Shown here one piece after another: positions 62,366 to 64,000 of a DNA stretch of 64,000 bases. A program made the position numbers and the translations under genes. Origin of the DNA: Dechloromonas sp. (GTDB taxonomy: Bacteria; Pseudomonadota; Gammaproteobacteria; Burkholderiales; Rhodocyclaceae); NCBI GenBank assembly GCA_028689015.1, contig JAQTXC010000002.1, positions 30,183 to 94,182 on the forward strand, written 5' to 3'. The notes under the pieces are model-generated. The model was not told where the DNA came from, made no database searches, and worked only from the letters and a program-made list of their open reading frames with translations. Every line of letters begins with the position of its first letter. Position 1 is the first letter of the stretch.

Positions 62366-62824
62366 ATGAAAGCAAAAGCATTGATCGCTGTTTTGTCGTT
62401 GACCGTTGCCGGTAGCGCCCTGGCTGACATGAAGGTTGAAGATGCCATCAAGTTCCGTCAGTCGGCCTATGCCACGATGGGCTGGAGCATGGCCCGCATC
62501 AAGGGCAATGTGGAAGGGGCCTACAATAAGGACGAGGTGATCAAGGCCGCCAACGTGATTCAGGCCATCGCCAACTCTGGTATGGGCGCGCTCTACGTGC
62601 CGGGCAGCGACAAGGGCAAGGGTTGGGCGGAAACCCGCGTCAAGCCGGAGTTGTTTACCGATAAGGACGGTGTGGGCAAAGTGGCCATGAGCTTCAACAA
62701 GGAAGCCAACGAGTTGGCCAAAGTGGCCGCCACGGGCGATGCGGCAGCCGTCAAGGCACAGTTTGGCAAGTTGGGCGCTGCCTGCAAGGCCTGCCACGAC
62801 GACTATCGCGGCGACAAGAAGTAA
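62366..62824 (+). CDS. Cytochrome c'
   Basis: This 152-residue exported protein has a signal peptide ending near SALAD. The four-helix-bundle pattern shows IKFRQSAYATMGWSMARIKGNVEG, and the C-terminal heme motif is CKACHDDYRGDKK. This is the layout of cytochrome c' (class II), a periplasmic heme protein that binds NO and protects against it. A good RBS (GGAG) precedes the ATG. A terminator-like stem follows, then the b561 gene about 80 bases later. Confidence 0.9.
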   Translation: MKAKALIAVLSLTVAGSALADMKVEDAIKFRQSAYATMGWSMARIKGNVEGAYNKDEVIKAANVIQAIANSGMGALYVPGSDKGKGWAETRVKPELFTDKDGVGKVAMSFNKEANELAKVAATGDAAAVKAQFGKLGAACKACHDDYRGDKK

Positions 62825-62846
62825 ACCTTGCCGTTTTGTCTGCAAG

Positions 62847-62868
62847 CGGGCGCCAAGGCGCCCGTTTT
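62847..62868 (+). terminator. Rho-independent terminator after cytochrome c' gene
   Basis: CGGGCGCC (62847-62854) and GGCGCCCG (62857-62864) form a GC-rich stem followed by TTTT (62865-62868). It suggests that the b561 gene has its own promoter or is read through. Confidence 0.75.
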
Positions 62869-62905
62869 CAATTGAATCCATTCAAATAACAAAGGATGAC
62901 GACGG

Positions 62906-63601
62906 ATGAACAGCGAACGACGTCGCTTATGGGATCTACCGACCCGATTTTTTCATTGGCTGCTGGTTTTACTGGTGGCTGCAGCCATCATCACTGGCCA
63001 ACTGGGTGGCAATCTGATGGTCTGGCACGGCCGCCTGGGGGTCGTGCTGGCCGGTTTGCTGGCCTTTCGCCTGGCCTGGGGGTTCGTAGGCTCGACCTAC
63101 GCCCGTTTCTGCCAGTTTGCCCCAACGCCGAGCCGCCTGCGCGCTTATCTGACGGGCCAGTGGCAGGGGCTGGGACATAACCCGCTGGGCGCCTTGTCGG
63201 TTTTTGCCTTGCTCGGCCTGTTGACCGTGCAAGTCAGCACCGGTTTGCTAGCCAATGACGACATTGCCTTTGTCGGGCCGCTTTACGATTTGATCGACAA
63301 GGAATTGAGCAACCAACTGACTAGCCTGCACCACAAGATCGGCGACCTGCTGATCATCCTGATCGGCCTGCATGTGGCAGCGATCATGTTCTACGCTCAC
63401 GTCAAGAAAAAGAATCTGGTTAAACCCATGGTCACAGGGTGGCACGAGGGTGAGGCGGATGGTGAGTCGGCGCGTGGTGGTGGTGCGCTTGCGCTTTTGC
63501 TGGCCTTGCTGCTTGCCGTGGCCGCACTCTATGGGGCCAGTGGCGCCTGGCTGCCCGAGCCACCTCCCGCGCTGCCGGCTGCGCAAGTGCCAGCGTGGTA
63601 G
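62906..63601 (+). CDS. Cytochrome b561-family membrane protein
   Basis: This 231-residue protein has four main membrane segments plus a C-terminal anchor. Heme-ligand candidates are His17 (FFHWLL), His41 (VWHGRLG), His142/His143 (LHHKIG) and His156 (GLHVAAI). HNPLGALSVFALLGLLTVQVSTG is typical of the b561 group that carries electrons between quinone and periplasmic cytochromes. It follows cytochrome c', a frequent partner. The start is the ATG at 62906 shortly after AAAGGATGACG. It ends seven bases before the partial receiver gene on the other strand. Confidence 0.9.
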   Translation: MNSERRRLWDLPTRFFHWLLVLLVAAAIITGQLGGNLMVWHGRLGVVLAGLLAFRLAWGFVGSTYARFCQFAPTPSRLRAYLTGQWQGLGHNPLGALSVFALLGLLTVQVSTGLLANDDIAFVGPLYDLIDKELSNQLTSLHHKIGDLLIILIGLHVAAIMFYAHVKKKNLVKPMVTGWHEGEADGESARGGGALALLLALLLAVAALYGASGAWLPEPPPALPAAQVPAW

Positions 63602-63608
63602 GCCTGGT

Positions 63609-64000
63609 TTAGTTGCCCGGGGCTTCCAGCCATTTGAGCAGTGTTGAATACAAAGCTTCGGGGGAGACCGGCTTGCCGATGAAATCGTCCATGCCGGCCT
63701 CCATGCAGTGGGCCTTGTCTTCATTAAAGGCGTTGGCGGTCATGGCCAGGATGGGCAGTGGTTTACCGGCCATGATCTGGCGAATTTTTCGGGTCGCATC
63801 CAGACCATTCATGCGCGGCATCTGCATGTCCATCAGGATGATGTCGTAAGCGTTTTGGCGGGCTTTCTCGACCGCTTCGATCCCGTCGATGGCGAGTTCG
63901 ATGCTCAGGCCGAGTTCCGATAACAGGATTTCGGTGATTTCCCGGTTGATTGGTTCGTCTTCGACAATCAGCAATCGTTTTCCAGCATGTCGTTGTTTGA
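63609..64000 (-). CDS. C-terminal receiver domain of a hybrid histidine kinase (cut by window edge)
   Basis: The frame is open to the window edge, so the start is beyond 64000. The visible 130 residues are a receiver with LLIVEDEPINREI, the phospho-Asp of IILMDMQMPRMNG, AMTANAF and the Lys of IGKPVSP. The preceding KQRHAGKR is the linker usual between HATPase_c and receiver in hybrid kinases. It matches the [18 protein letters not shown] junction of the hybrid kinase at 39.5-41.7 kb. The sensor region is not visible. Confidence 0.85.
   Translation of the reverse strand, partial: KQRHAGKRLLIVEDEPINREITEILLSELGLSIELAIDGIEAVEKARQNAYDIILMDMQMPRMNGLDATRKIRQIMAGKPLPILAMTANAFNEDKAHCMEAGMDDFIGKPVSPEALYSTLLKWLEAPGN

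Overview
The window reads as a chromosomal segment of a GC-rich, respiratory Gram-negative bacterium. Gene content suggests a betaproteobacterium close to the Rhodocyclales (Dechloromonas/Azonexus-like). The pointers are YhdP beside glnE and TldD, WaaF heptosyltransferase, c-type cytochromes (c4, c', a di-heme peroxidase), a cytochrome b561, many two-component and c-di-GMP proteins, and GlcDEF. This assignment is inference from gene families; there is no rRNA gene in the window. I saw no tRNA, rRNA, transposase, phage gene or CRISPR array, and coding density is about 95%.

Layout. 1-3.6 kb: the N-terminal end of a periplasmic binding lipoprotein, a peroxiredoxin-like gene divergent from an AraC regulator with a two-site operator-like element between them, then two coupled paralogous beta-hydroxyacid dehydrogenases (GarR/GlxR type). 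3.6-6.4 kb: a CpxAR-like two-component system divergent from an EF-hand protein; the intergenic region carries CpxR-box-like repeats. 6.4-9.1 kb: ovoA (ovothiol synthesis) coupled to a class II aldolase. 9.2-13.3 kb: a PAS-GGDEF-EAL-CZB protein coupled to a di-heme cytochrome c peroxidase. 13.3-17.7 kb: mtnA, a TauE-type exporter, a LysR regulator, a methionine-type aminotransferase and a 56-residue zinc-ribbon protein. 17.9-30.7 kb: a large EF-hand membrane protein, glnE, yhdP-nit-tldD, cytochrome c4 and DAHP synthase. 30.7-38 kb: a small acidic-tailed protein, a cobalamin adenosyltransferase, then hyi-glcDEF-HDOD-PP2C.

38-49.9 kb: rhlE and a minus-strand run of lipoprotein, Cache kinase, lone receiver and CHASE hybrid kinase. 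It is divergent from an orphan ugpB, ugpQ and alaS. 50-59.5 kb: a small membrane protein, a degenerate EAL-HDOD protein, phosphomannomutase, a YheT hydrolase, a SnoaL-like protein, waaF, a zinc-finger protein, ilvE, nudJ, a secreted unknown, mnmA and an HD-GYP protein. 59.6-64 kb: a GST, purB, a zinc-ribbon membrane protein, a DUF2322-like protein, cytochrome c' and b561, and the receiver end of another hybrid kinase cut by the window edge.

Functional threads. Glycolate/glyoxylate use links GlcDEF, hydroxypyruvate isomerase and the two tartronate-semialdehyde-reductase-like enzymes. Thiol and sulfur metabolism links OvoA, MtnA, the class II aldolase, the exporter and the aminotransferase. Signalling is dense: five kinase or receiver loci and four c-di-GMP/HDOD proteins. 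The most suggestive local systems are the peroxidase/CZB c-di-GMP pair, the ovoA-aldolase pair with palindromes upstream, the Cpx-like/EF-hand divergon, and the orphan binding protein facing a phosphorelay operon.
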